The notes under the pieces: generated by a model | What the model was told of the DNA's origin: nothing | Seen by the model: only the letters and a program-made list of their open reading frames with translations | Database searches by the model: none | Program-made: the position numbers and the translations under genes | In this document: one piece after another, positions 25,394-32,421 of the stretch | Numbering within the stretch: the stretch's first letter is position 1 | Layout: each line of letters opens with the position of its first letter | DNA from: Phytohabitans sp036906915 | Lineage (GTDB): Bacteria > Actinomycetota > Actinomycetes > Mycobacteriales > Micromonosporaceae | Assembly (NCBI RefSeq): GCF_036906915.1 | Contig: NZ_JBAKHX010000030.1 | Span: forward strand, 23,058-87,057 | DNA length: 64,000 nt | Reading direction: 5' to 3'

Positions 25394-25537
25394 ATGGACT
25401 TACTTCTGTGGATTCTCGCAGTGATTCTCGTGGTCGCCGGCGTACTCGCGCTGTTCCGCCGGCAGATCCTGTGGGGCGTCGTCCTCATCATCGTGGGGTT
25501 GCTCGTGGGCCCCGGCGGGGTCAGCCTCTTCACGTAA
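25394..25537 (+). CDS. GPGG-motif small membrane protein
   Basis: A 47-residue protein starting MDLLLWILAVILVVAGVLAL. Two hydrophobic helices are joined by FRRQILW, and it ends with the GPGG motif typical of this small actinobacterial membrane protein family. Function unknown. The ATG lies 42 nt after the phosphoesterase stop with CTTCTCCGGC between, so it may be independently transcribed or the last gene of that operon. Confidence 0.8.
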   Translation: MDLLLWILAVILVVAGVLALFRRQILWGVVLIIVGLLVGPGGVSLFT

Positions 25538-25572
25538 CCCGCCAATATCCCTAATCCGTGCCGACTGACCCG

Positions 25573-25637
25573 CTGAGGTCGCCGTATCCGGGCAGCTACG
25601 TCCTCCCCGACGGTGGGGCCCGGTGCGGCGACCTCAG
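25573..25637. other. Extended interrupted hairpin, possible terminator or structured RNA
   Basis: A 12-bp perfect outer pair (CTGAGGTCGCCG at 25573, CGGCGACCTCAG at 25626) encloses a 6-bp pair (CCGGGC at 25588, GCCCGG at 25618) and a CCCC/GGGG pair, giving a long stem with small bulges. It lies in the gap after the GPGG gene and before the MHYT gene. It is most simply a terminator, but it is larger than the other terminators in this window. Confidence 0.5.
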
Positions 25638-25707
25638 CGCCGCATTCTGCTGGCAGGCGCACAGAATGTCCGGCTAGCCCGCCTTGTGGCATGACTGAAT
25701 CGCCACC

Positions 25708-26580
25708 GTGGCCGAAATCCATCACCTCACGCACGGCGTGGTCAGTCCCGTCGTCGCGTACCTCATAAGTTTTCTGGGCTCGTTCCTGGGTCTCGTCTGC
25801 ACCACGCGCGCCCGGGAGGCCCGCACCCGCCGCCGTCGCGCCCGCTGGCTGGTCCTCGCCGCGGTCTCCATCGGAGGGGCCGCGATCTGGCTGATGCACT
25901 TCACCGCGATGCTCGGCTTCGACGTGCCGGTGAGCCCTGTCCGGTACGACCCGTTCCTGACCGCTGCGAGCCTGGTGATCGCGATCGCCACCGTGGGTGC
26001 CGGGCTCTTCATCGCGGGGCACGGCCGCCGCTCCGCCGGCCGCGTCGCGGGCGGTGGGCTGCTGACCGGCTGCGGCGTGCTGGCCATGCACTACACCGGG
26101 ATGGCGGCCGTGCGGGTGGCCGGGCGGATCGAGTACGACCTCGGGATGGTCGCCGCCTCCGGGATCATCGCCGTCGTCGCGTCGACGGTGGCGCTCTGGT
26201 TCACGGTCACCATCCGCGGCTGGCGGGCGATCGTCATCGCCTCGGGCATCATGGGCGTCGCCGTCTGCGGCATGCACTACACCGGGATGGCAGCGATGCG
26301 GGTGCGGCTGTGGCCGATGGGCGAGGGCCGGGTGGAGGGCATCAACCCGTCGCTACTGGTCGTGCCCATCACCCTGCTCACCTCGACCGCGCTGGTCGCC
26401 GCCGCGCTGAGCGCGCTTCAGGCCATGACCGAGGAGGAGTTCACCGACCCGGTGACACCCCGGATGGGGCGGCATGCCACGGTCGCCCTCGACCTGGGCC
26501 GGATCCGGGCGCACCGCGACCGGCTCGCCCCGATCCGGCCCAGGTCGGCGAGTGAGCTGGCGCGGCAGCGTCTGGACTGA
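25708..26580 (+). CDS. MHYT-domain integral membrane sensor protein
   Basis: A 290-residue polytopic membrane protein with about seven helices. The three MHYT repeats read LMHFTAM (about residue 70), AMHYTGM (about 131) and GMHYTGM (about 194). The Met/His pairs are proposed to bind a metal (copper) and sense small diatomic gases. It has no GGDEF, EAL or kinase domain, only a short cytosolic tail (about 245-290), so it is a stand-alone sensor or metal-binding protein. GTG start. The last codons are the first part of an exactly duplicated 105-bp unit. Confidence 0.88.
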   Translation: MAEIHHLTHGVVSPVVAYLISFLGSFLGLVCTTRAREARTRRRRARWLVLAAVSIGGAAIWLMHFTAMLGFDVPVSPVRYDPFLTAASLVIAIATVGAGLFIAGHGRRSAGRVAGGGLLTGCGVLAMHYTGMAAVRVAGRIEYDLGMVAASGIIAVVASTVALWFTVTIRGWRAIVIASGIMGVAVCGMHYTGMAAMRVRLWPMGEGRVEGINPSLLVVPITLLTSTALVAAALSALQAMTEEEFTDPVTPRMGRHATVALDLGRIRAHRDRLAPIRPRSASELARQRLD

Positions 26581-26806
26581 GGAGCGTAGCGACGAGGGAA
26601 GACGTTGCCTTTCAGCGCCGCGCGAGCGAGCCGACCCTAAGAACCCAGGTCGGCGAGTGAGCTGGCGCGGCAGCGTCTGGACTGAGGAGCGTAGCGACGA
26701 GGGAAGACGTTGCCTTTCAGCGCCGCGCGAGCGAGCCGACCCTAAGAACCCAGGTCGGCGAGTGAGCTGGCGCGGCAGCGTCTGGACTGAGGAGCGTAGC
26801 GACGAG
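26541..26806. repeat. 105-bp exact tandem duplication, 2.5 copies
   Basis: Copies start at 26541, 26646 and 26751. The first two are identical over 105 bp and the third matches for 56 bp before diverging. Copy 1 contains the last 13 codons and stop of the MHYT gene plus about 65 bp downstream. The other copies repeat this fragment outside the gene. Because 105 is divisible by three, a long frame runs through all copies, but it looks like a by-product and not a gene. The third copy stops 2 bp before the end of the convergent M23 peptidase gene. Confidence 0.95.
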
Positions 26807-26807
26807 C

Positions 26808-27587
26808 TCAGCAGCGGGGGACGCTGGGTATGAAGCCGTCGTAACCGGTGTACACGTACGTGTCCGACACGAACCGGCCGCTGCCGATGCGGTCCCAGAT
26901 GTTGCTCGTGCCGTACGTGCCGGTGACCGTGGTGCCGGTGGTCTGGCAGTAGATGGTGACGCTGGCGCCGTCGGCGACGCTGCCGACCGCGCTGTACCCG
27001 GTGCCCGGCCCGGAACGGACCGTCAGAGCCGCGCCGGCCGTGTTGACCGTGCCCGCGCCGGTGTTGCCGCCGGAGCAGGCGTTGTCACTGGTGTACGTCT
27101 TGGTGCCCCAGTACAGCGCGAGGGCGCCGTTGAAGCGGATCTGGATGTCGCTGCCGCCCTGCCGCTGCTCGTAGTGCAGGTGCGGGCCGCTGGAGCCGCC
27201 GGTGTTACCAACCCAGCCGAGCACGGAGCCGTATCCGACGGTCTGCCCGACGGAGACGTTGAACCCGTTGAGGTGCGCGTAGTACGTCGTGTACCCGCTC
27301 CCGTGGTTGATGCGCACGTACTTGCCGTAGCTCGTGCTGCCCAGGTCGGTGACCCGGTCGACGGTGCCGGGTGCGCTCGCGACGACTGGGTCGCCGAGGT
27401 CGTCGGCGCGGTTGAAGTCGAGGGCGTTCGCGGGGCTGTGGTTGCTGCGCGTCTGCCCGGACCACGACTGTCCACAGGGGAATGGCACCTTGAACGCCGG
27501 TGCGGCCTGCGCCGTGCCGGGGTTCACCACGACCGCGGCCGCTACGGCGACCAGCGCGGCGAGGATCGCGAGCGTACGTCTGTACAT
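26808..27587 (-). CDS. Secreted M23 (LytM-type) peptidase with C-terminal SH3-like domain
   Basis: A 259-residue exported protein. Signal peptide residues 1-28 (cut after AQA). The M23 domain spans about 32-150, with the first Zn ligands in SNHSPANALDFNRADD and the GPHLHYE motif carrying the HxH pair. A C-terminal SH3-like segment (about 175-255: ALTVRSGPGTGYSAVGSVADGASVTIYCQ) probably binds the wall. The ATG has TAGGAGGT 6 nt upstream. It likely cleaves peptide cross-bridges or acts as an amidase activator. It is divergent from the alpha-glucoside operon, with a shared 239-bp promoter region. Confidence 0.92.
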   Translation of the reverse strand: MYRRTLAILAALVAVAAAVVVNPGTAQAAPAFKVPFPCGQSWSGQTRSNHSPANALDFNRADDLGDPVVASAPGTVDRVTDLGSTSYGKYVRINHGSGYTTYYAHLNGFNVSVGQTVGYGSVLGWVGNTGGSSGPHLHYEQRQGGSDIQIRFNGALALYWGTKTYTSDNACSGGNTGAGTVNTAGAALTVRSGPGTGYSAVGSVADGASVTIYCQTTGTTVTGTYGTSNIWDRIGSGRFVSDTYVYTGYDGFIPSVPRC

Positions 27588-27675
27588 CCAAGACCTCCTA
27601 TGGTGAAAACCTTCCATATAGATGAGTAGCTTGGCAGAAACCTTCAGATCTGTGAAGACCCGATCCACGAGCCAC

Positions 27676-27689
27676 TGGAAGCGCTCCCA
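27676..27689. promoter_or_regulatory. LacI-family operator 1
   Basis: TGGAAGCGCTCCCA, a 14-bp near-palindrome centred on GCGC (six of seven pairs match). It fits the TGNNAGCGCTNNCA consensus of LacI-family sugar regulators of actinomycetes. It lies 138 nt before the aglE start and 89 nt before the divergent M23 gene. Confidence 0.65.
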
Positions 27690-27742
27690 AAGTTTCCGAA
27701 TCGTTACGGCGCGTGTCCCCCGAAAGCCTGGACGAAAGATCG

Positions 27743-27756
27743 TGCAAGCGCTTACA
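27743..27756. promoter_or_regulatory. LacI-family operator 2
   Basis: TGCAAGCGCTTACA, a second 14-bp LacI-type operator 67 bp downstream of the first (centre to centre) and 71 nt before the aglE start. The presumed promoter lies between or over the two. The regulator gene is in the same operon (31397). Confidence 0.7.
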
Positions 27757-27826
27757 TGTGAGGACGACGCCCCACTCAGTCGGGACCGGTGCGCGGGCCG
27801 GCGCACCGGCAAGGAAGGAGGACGGC

Positions 27827-29167
27827 ATGGCGGTCTTTCCCAGACCACGCCAAGCCCTCGTGATCGCCAGCGTGGTAGGACTGGCGATCAGCGCCGCCGC
27901 ATGCGGCGGTGACGACAGCGGAAGTGGCAACGGAGACTCGGCGGACTGCGCCGCTTTTGACAAGTACGACGGCAACGACGGCAAGAAGGTCTCGATCTAC
28001 GCGTCCATCCGTGACACCGAGGCCGACCTGCTCGAGCAGTCCTGGGAGCAGTTCACCGAGTGCACCGGGATCGATATCGACTACGAGGGCAGCGGCGAGT
28101 TCGAGGCCCAACTCCAGGTGCGTGTCGACGGCGGCAACGCCCCCGACATCGCGTTCATCCCGCAGCCGGGTCTGCTGGCCACGTTCGCCAAGGCCGGCAA
28201 GCTCAAGGCGGCCCCCGCCGACACCAAGTCGGCGGCCGAGGCCAACTACCCGGCCGACTGGCTGAAGTACAGCACCGTCGACGGCACGTTCTACGGCGCG
28301 CCGCTCGGCTCCAACGTCAAGTCCTTCGTCTGGTACTCGCCGAAGCAGTTCCAGGAGAAGGGGTACGCGGTCCCGAAGACCTGGGCCGAGCTCATCTCGC
28401 TGAGTGACAAGATCGCGAGTACCGATCAAAAGCCGTGGTGTGCCGGTATCGAGTCCGGTGACGCCACCGGCTGGCCGGCGACCGACTGGCTCGAAGACCT
28501 CATGCTGCGCACCGCAGGCCCCGAGGTCTACGACCAGTGGGTGACCCACGCGATCCCGTTCAATGCTCCCCAGGTCGCAACGGCGATGAACCAGGCCGGT
28601 GAGATCCTCAAGAACCCGAAGTACGTCAACGGCGGCTTCGGCGAGGTCAAGAGCATCTCGACGACCTCGTTCCAGGAGGCTGGTCTGCCGATCCTGGAAG
28701 GCAAGTGCTCCCTGCACCGGCAGGCGTCGTTCTACGCCAACCAGTGGCCCGAGGGCACCAAGGTGGCGGAGGACGGCGACGTGTTCGCGTTCTACTTCCC
28801 CGCCGTCGACCCGAGCAAGGGCGAGCCGGTGCTGGCCGCTGGTGAGTTCACCGTCGCCTTCGCCGACCGTCCCGAGGTCCAGGCGGTTCAGAACTACCTG
28901 GCTACCCCGGACTACGCCAACAGCCGCGCGAAGCTCGGCAACTGGGTCTCCGGCAGCCGGGGCGCGGACATCAACAACTTCGCCAACCCGATCGACAAGC
29001 TGTCAGTCCAGATCCTGCAGGACCAGAGCAAGGTGCTCCGGTTCGACGGGTCCGACCTGATGCCGTCGGCCGTCGGCGCCGGCACGCTGTGGCGCGGCAT
29101 GGTCGACTGGATCAACGGCAGGGACACCGCCACCACTCTCTCGACCGTCGAGAGTTCCTGGAAGTAA
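27827..29167 (+). CDS. aglE: Alpha-glucoside ABC transporter substrate-binding lipoprotein (AglE-like)
   Basis: Extracellular sugar receptor, family 1 solute-binding protein, 446 residues. Lipobox ISAAAC with C26 as the lipidation site. The mature domain has VSIYASIRDTEADLLEQSWEQFTECTGIDIDYEGS, APDIAFIPQPG, and WLEDLMLRTAGPEVYDQW. It starts at an ATG behind AAGGAAGGAGG. The resemblance to AglE, the permeases and GH13 enzyme behind it, and the LacI operators before it together suggest uptake of maltose/sucrose/trehalose-like alpha-glucosides. The exact sugar is not determined. Confidence 0.88.
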   Translation: MAVFPRPRQALVIASVVGLAISAAACGGDDSGSGNGDSADCAAFDKYDGNDGKKVSIYASIRDTEADLLEQSWEQFTECTGIDIDYEGSGEFEAQLQVRVDGGNAPDIAFIPQPGLLATFAKAGKLKAAPADTKSAAEANYPADWLKYSTVDGTFYGAPLGSNVKSFVWYSPKQFQEKGYAVPKTWAELISLSDKIASTDQKPWCAGIESGDATGWPATDWLEDLMLRTAGPEVYDQWVTHAIPFNAPQVATAMNQAGEILKNPKYVNGGFGEVKSISTTSFQEAGLPILEGKCSLHRQASFYANQWPEGTKVAEDGDVFAFYFPAVDPSKGEPVLAAGEFTVAFADRPEVQAVQNYLATPDYANSRAKLGNWVSGSRGADINNFANPIDKLSVQILQDQSKVLRFDGSDLMPSAVGAGTLWRGMVDWINGRDTATTLSTVESSWK

Positions 29168-29173
29168 ACCAAA

Positions 29174-29302
29174 CCGGCATTCGGGTCAATCGCCGCCGTT
29201 GGTCGCAACGGCTCCCACCGGGATCCGAAGGTGACCGCCCCCGGCATTCGGGTCAATCGCCGCCGTTGGTCACAACGGCTCCCACCGGGATCCGAAGGTG
29301 AC
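29174..29302. repeat. Tandem duplicated 62-bp hairpin element between aglE and aglF
   Basis: Two copies (29174-29235 and 29241-29302), period 67 bp, differ at one base. In each copy GCCGTTG and CAACGGC form a 7-bp stem with a 4-nt loop, and TTCGG(G/A)TC-type flanks can close an outer stem with GATCCGAA. The single difference falls in the loop, so the stem is preserved. It lies between the receptor gene and the first permease gene. Confidence 0.9.
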
Positions 29303-29310
29303 GCCGCGAT

Positions 29311-29345
29311 GGCCGGCCCGGACCTCCTTGAGGTCCGGGCCGGCC
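29311..29345 (+). terminator. Intra-operon hairpin between aglE and aglF
   Basis: Perfect 15-bp stem (GGCCGGCCCGGACCT) with a 5-nt loop, 20 nt before the aglF start. Such hairpins between a binding protein gene and its permease genes usually give partial termination or protect the upstream mRNA end, so that more receptor than permease is made. Confidence 0.8.
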
Positions 29346-29364
29346 GATCCCCTCGGGAGGGTGG

Positions 29365-30414
29365 ATGGAATTCGAGGACATTTCTCCAAAACTGACCATG
29401 CTGCTGTACGGGCTCATCGCGTTCGTCGTGGTGGTCGGGGGGCTCCTGCTGCTGCTGGACACCGTGCCCGCGTTCTTCGGTCGCCGGCGGGAGCGCCGGC
29501 TCGTGGCCGTAGCGGCCGGTGACCTACCGGCGTCGGCTGTCAGGCCGCGCAAGCCGCGCGAGTACGGGCACGCGCTGTTCTTCCTGTTCCCGGTGCTGGT
29601 GCTGCTCGCCATCGGGCTAGTCGTGCCAGCGGTCCGTACGACCGTGCTGTCATTCATGAACGGCGACAGCTCGGAGTGGGTCGGGTTCGCCAACTACAGC
29701 TGGATGTTCACCAACAACGACGCGGTCAAGGTGCTGCTCAACAGCCTCCTGTGGGTGGTGCTGGTGCCCACGGTGGCCACGTCGGTCGGGCTGCTATACG
29801 CGGTACTGGTCGACAAGGCACGCCTGGAGGCGGTCGCCAAATCGCTGATCTTCCTGCCAATGGCGATCTCGTTCGTCGGCGCCAGCATCATCTGGAAGTT
29901 CGTGTACGCGTTCCGGTCGGAGGAGCAGAACCAGATCGGCCTGCTCAACCAGATCGTGGTCTGGTTCGGCGGCACGCCGAAGCAGTGGCTGCTCGACTCG
30001 CCGCTCAACACGCTGCTGCTGATCGTGGTCATGGTGTGGATCCAGGCGGGTTTCGCCATGGTCATCCTCTCCGCCGCGATCAAAGCGATCCCGGCCGACA
30101 TCGTCGAGGCCGCCCGCCTCGACGGGGTCACCGCGTGGCAGATGTTCTGGCGGGTGACGATGCCGAGCATCCGGCCGGCATTGATCGTCGTTGTCGTCGC
30201 CATCACGGTCGCCACGATGAAGATCTTCGACATCGTGCGCACCATGACGAACGGCAACTACGACACCAACGTGATCGCGCTCGAGATGTACAACCAGTCT
30301 TTCCGGTACCAGGAGACCGGGCAGGGCTCGGCCCTCGCGGTCTTCCTGTTCCTGCTGGTCATCCCCATCGTGATCTTCCAGATCCGCAACCTCCGGAAGC
30401 AGCGGGAGATCTGA
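29365..30414 (+). CDS. aglF: Sugar ABC transporter permease (AglF/MalF-like)
   Basis: Membrane subunit, 349 residues. An N-terminal hydrophobic helix (about 12-38) precedes a basic linker and the six-helix binding-protein-dependent transport core. The EAA loop EAARLDGVTAWQMFWRVTMP (about 253-272) contacts the ATPase. No ATPase gene is in this operon. As in other actinomycete sugar importers, a shared MsiK-type ATPase encoded elsewhere is expected. It is separated by one nucleotide from the next permease. Confidence 0.92.
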   Translation: MEFEDISPKLTMLLYGLIAFVVVVGGLLLLLDTVPAFFGRRRERRLVAVAAGDLPASAVRPRKPREYGHALFFLFPVLVLLAIGLVVPAVRTTVLSFMNGDSSEWVGFANYSWMFTNNDAVKVLLNSLLWVVLVPTVATSVGLLYAVLVDKARLEAVAKSLIFLPMAISFVGASIIWKFVYAFRSEEQNQIGLLNQIVVWFGGTPKQWLLDSPLNTLLLIVVMVWIQAGFAMVILSAAIKAIPADIVEAARLDGVTAWQMFWRVTMPSIRPALIVVVVAITVATMKIFDIVRTMTNGNYDTNVIALEMYNQSFRYQETGQGSALAVFLFLLVIPIVIFQIRNLRKQREI

Positions 30415-30415
30415 C

Positions 30416-31378
30416 ATGGCAACCACGACACCGGTACTGCCGGGCACGACCGCGCAGGAGCAGCCGCGGACGGCCGCCGGCCGGGTCCGCAAGCGGCTGA
30501 ACACCCGGACGGCCACGATCGTCTCGATCATCATCGCGCTGCTCTGGACGATCCCGACGTTCGGGCTGTTCGTCTCGTCGCTGCGACCGGAGCAAGACAT
30601 CAAGACCACCGGGTGGTGGACGTTCTTCAGCAACCCCGCTTTCACGCTGGAGAACTACAACGAGGTGCTCTTCGGCCAGTCCGCCTCGTCCGGGCGGTTG
30701 GCCAACTACTTCGTCAACTCGGTAGTCATCACGATCCCCTCGGTGCTCTTCCCGATCGCGTTCGCGGCGATGGCGGCGTACGCGCTGTCCTGGATCAGGT
30801 TCCGCGGCCGCGACTGGATCTACGTGGGGATCTTCGCGCTGCAGATCGTACCGCTCCAGATGGCGCTGGTGCCGCTGCTGAGCTTCTTCTCCCGCGGGGT
30901 CACCCTCGCCGGCATCACGCTGATGCCCGCATGGCAACTCGACGACGAGCAGAAGTTCGTCCAGGTGTGGTTCGCGCACACCTGCTTCGCGCTGCCGTTC
31001 GCCGTCTTCCTGCTGCACAACTTCGTTTCCCAGCTCCCCGGTGAGCTTATGGAGGCGGCCAGGGTCGACGGCGCCAGCCACGCGAAGATCTTCCGGACCA
31101 TCGTCCTCCCGCTGATCACGCCGGCGCTCGCGTCGCTGACGATCTTCCAGTTCCTCTGGGTGTGGAATGACCTGCTGGTCGCGCTGATCTTCGCCGGCGG
31201 CAGCGACGAAACCGCACCGCTGACGGTACGGCTGGCGGAGCTGGCCGGCACCCGAGGCAACGAATGGCAACGGCTGACCTCCGGCGCCTTCGTGGCAATC
31301 GTCATCCCGCTGATCGTGTTCCTGTCCCTCCAGCGGTACTTCGTCCGCGGCCTGCTCACCGGCAGCGTCAAGGGCTAG
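30416..31378 (+). CDS. aglG: Sugar ABC transporter permease (AglG/MalG-like)
   Basis: Membrane subunit, 320 residues, six helices starting at about residue 36. The EAA loop EAARVDGASHAKIFRTIVLPL (about 218-238) is intact. The conserved LQRYFVRGLLTGSVKG tail is typical of MalG-type subunits. It forms the heterodimeric channel with AglF. Confidence 0.93.
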   Translation: MATTTPVLPGTTAQEQPRTAAGRVRKRLNTRTATIVSIIIALLWTIPTFGLFVSSLRPEQDIKTTGWWTFFSNPAFTLENYNEVLFGQSASSGRLANYFVNSVVITIPSVLFPIAFAAMAAYALSWIRFRGRDWIYVGIFALQIVPLQMALVPLLSFFSRGVTLAGITLMPAWQLDDEQKFVQVWFAHTCFALPFAVFLLHNFVSQLPGELMEAARVDGASHAKIFRTIVLPLITPALASLTIFQFLWVWNDLLVALIFAGGSDETAPLTVRLAELAGTRGNEWQRLTSGAFVAIVIPLIVFLSLQRYFVRGLLTGSVKG

Positions 31379-31396
31379 CTACCGAAAGGGTGCGGC

Positions 31397-32416
31397 GTGC
31401 CTCGGATCGATGACGTCGCGAGGCTGGCCGGAGTGTCGACGGCCACCGTTTCCCGAGCGTTGCGCGGCCTGCCAACAGTGTCCGAGGCCACCCGGTCCCG
31501 GGTACTGGAGGCGGCCGCGCAGCTCGGGTACATCGCCTCGCCCAGCGCGTCCCGGCTGGCCGGTGGCAAGACCCGGTCGGTGGCGGTCGTCGTGCCGAGG
31601 ATCACCCGGTGGTTCTTCGCCACCGTGGTGGAGGCCGCGGAGGACGCCTTCCACCAGGCCGGCTACGACCTGCTCCTCTACAACCTCGGCGGCAGCGAGC
31701 ACGAACGCCAGCGACTGTTGCACACCTCCGCCCTGTACAAGCGTGTCGACGCGGTGATGCTCGTGGCCACCCCGCTGCTCACCGACGACCTCACCTCCGT
31801 CACCGGGCTCAGGCTGCCCGGGGTCACGGTCAGCTCCGGCACCCGGGTGCCCGGCTGGCCCAGTATCCGGATCGACGACGTCGCGGCGGCGCGTACCGCG
31901 ACCGAACATCTCATCGGGCTCGGACACCGGCGGATCGCGCACATCTCCGGCGACCCCTCCGACGAGCTGGCCTTCACCACACACATTGACCGGCGCCGGG
32001 GCTGGTGCCAAGCGCTCCTGGCGGCGGGCGTCGAGCCCGACCCGCAGCTCGACGTCGAGGCGGAGTTCACCGTCGCCGGCGGCGGGCGCTCGGTGGCCGA
32101 GCTGTTGCGGCGCGGCGCGCCACCGACCGCGATCTTCGCGGCCTGCGACGAGATCGCCATGGGCGCGATGGCCGCGCTGCGCCAGGCCGGTCTGCGGGTA
32201 CCCGCCGACGTCAGCGTGATCGGCATCGACGACCACGACCTCGCGGGCGTGGTGGGGCTCACCACCGTTGCTCAGCCGGCCGTCGAGCAGGGTCGGCTTG
32301 CGGCCGCGACGCTGCTGCGCCCTCTCACGCAGGCCGACGGCCCGGTCGACGAGACCGTGATCCTGCCAACACGTCTCATCGTGCGTGAATCCACCGCACC
32401 GCCTCGGGCACACTAG
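31397..32416 (+). CDS. aglR: LacI-family transcriptional regulator of the alpha-glucoside operon
   Basis: A 339-residue repressor. The LacI HTH is at the very start (IDDVARLAGVSTATVSRALRGLPTVSEATRSRVLEAAAQLGYIAS) with hinge residues PSASRLAGGKTRSVAVVVP. The periplasmic-binding-like sensor domain spans about 62-335. GTG start with CGAAAGGGTG upstream. It lies inside the operon it is expected to control (18 nt after aglG, 5 nt before the glucosidase), an arrangement that gives feedback. The two operators before aglE fit its family. Confidence 0.9.
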   Translation: MPRIDDVARLAGVSTATVSRALRGLPTVSEATRSRVLEAAAQLGYIASPSASRLAGGKTRSVAVVVPRITRWFFATVVEAAEDAFHQAGYDLLLYNLGGSEHERQRLLHTSALYKRVDAVMLVATPLLTDDLTSVTGLRLPGVTVSSGTRVPGWPSIRIDDVAAARTATEHLIGLGHRRIAHISGDPSDELAFTTHIDRRRGWCQALLAAGVEPDPQLDVEAEFTVAGGGRSVAELLRRGAPPTAIFAACDEIAMGAMAALRQAGLRVPADVSVIGIDDHDLAGVVGLTTVAQPAVEQGRLAAATLLRPLTQADGPVDETVILPTRLIVRESTAPPRAH

Positions 32417-32421
32417 ATCCC

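Noticed and set aside
26474..26833. A 119-residue frame with a 35-residue repeat (GRRVSWRGSVWTEERSDEGR)
   Set aside because: It is produced by the 105-bp DNA duplication, which is a multiple of three. The first copy is the 3' end of the MHYT gene in another frame, and there is no ribosome site.
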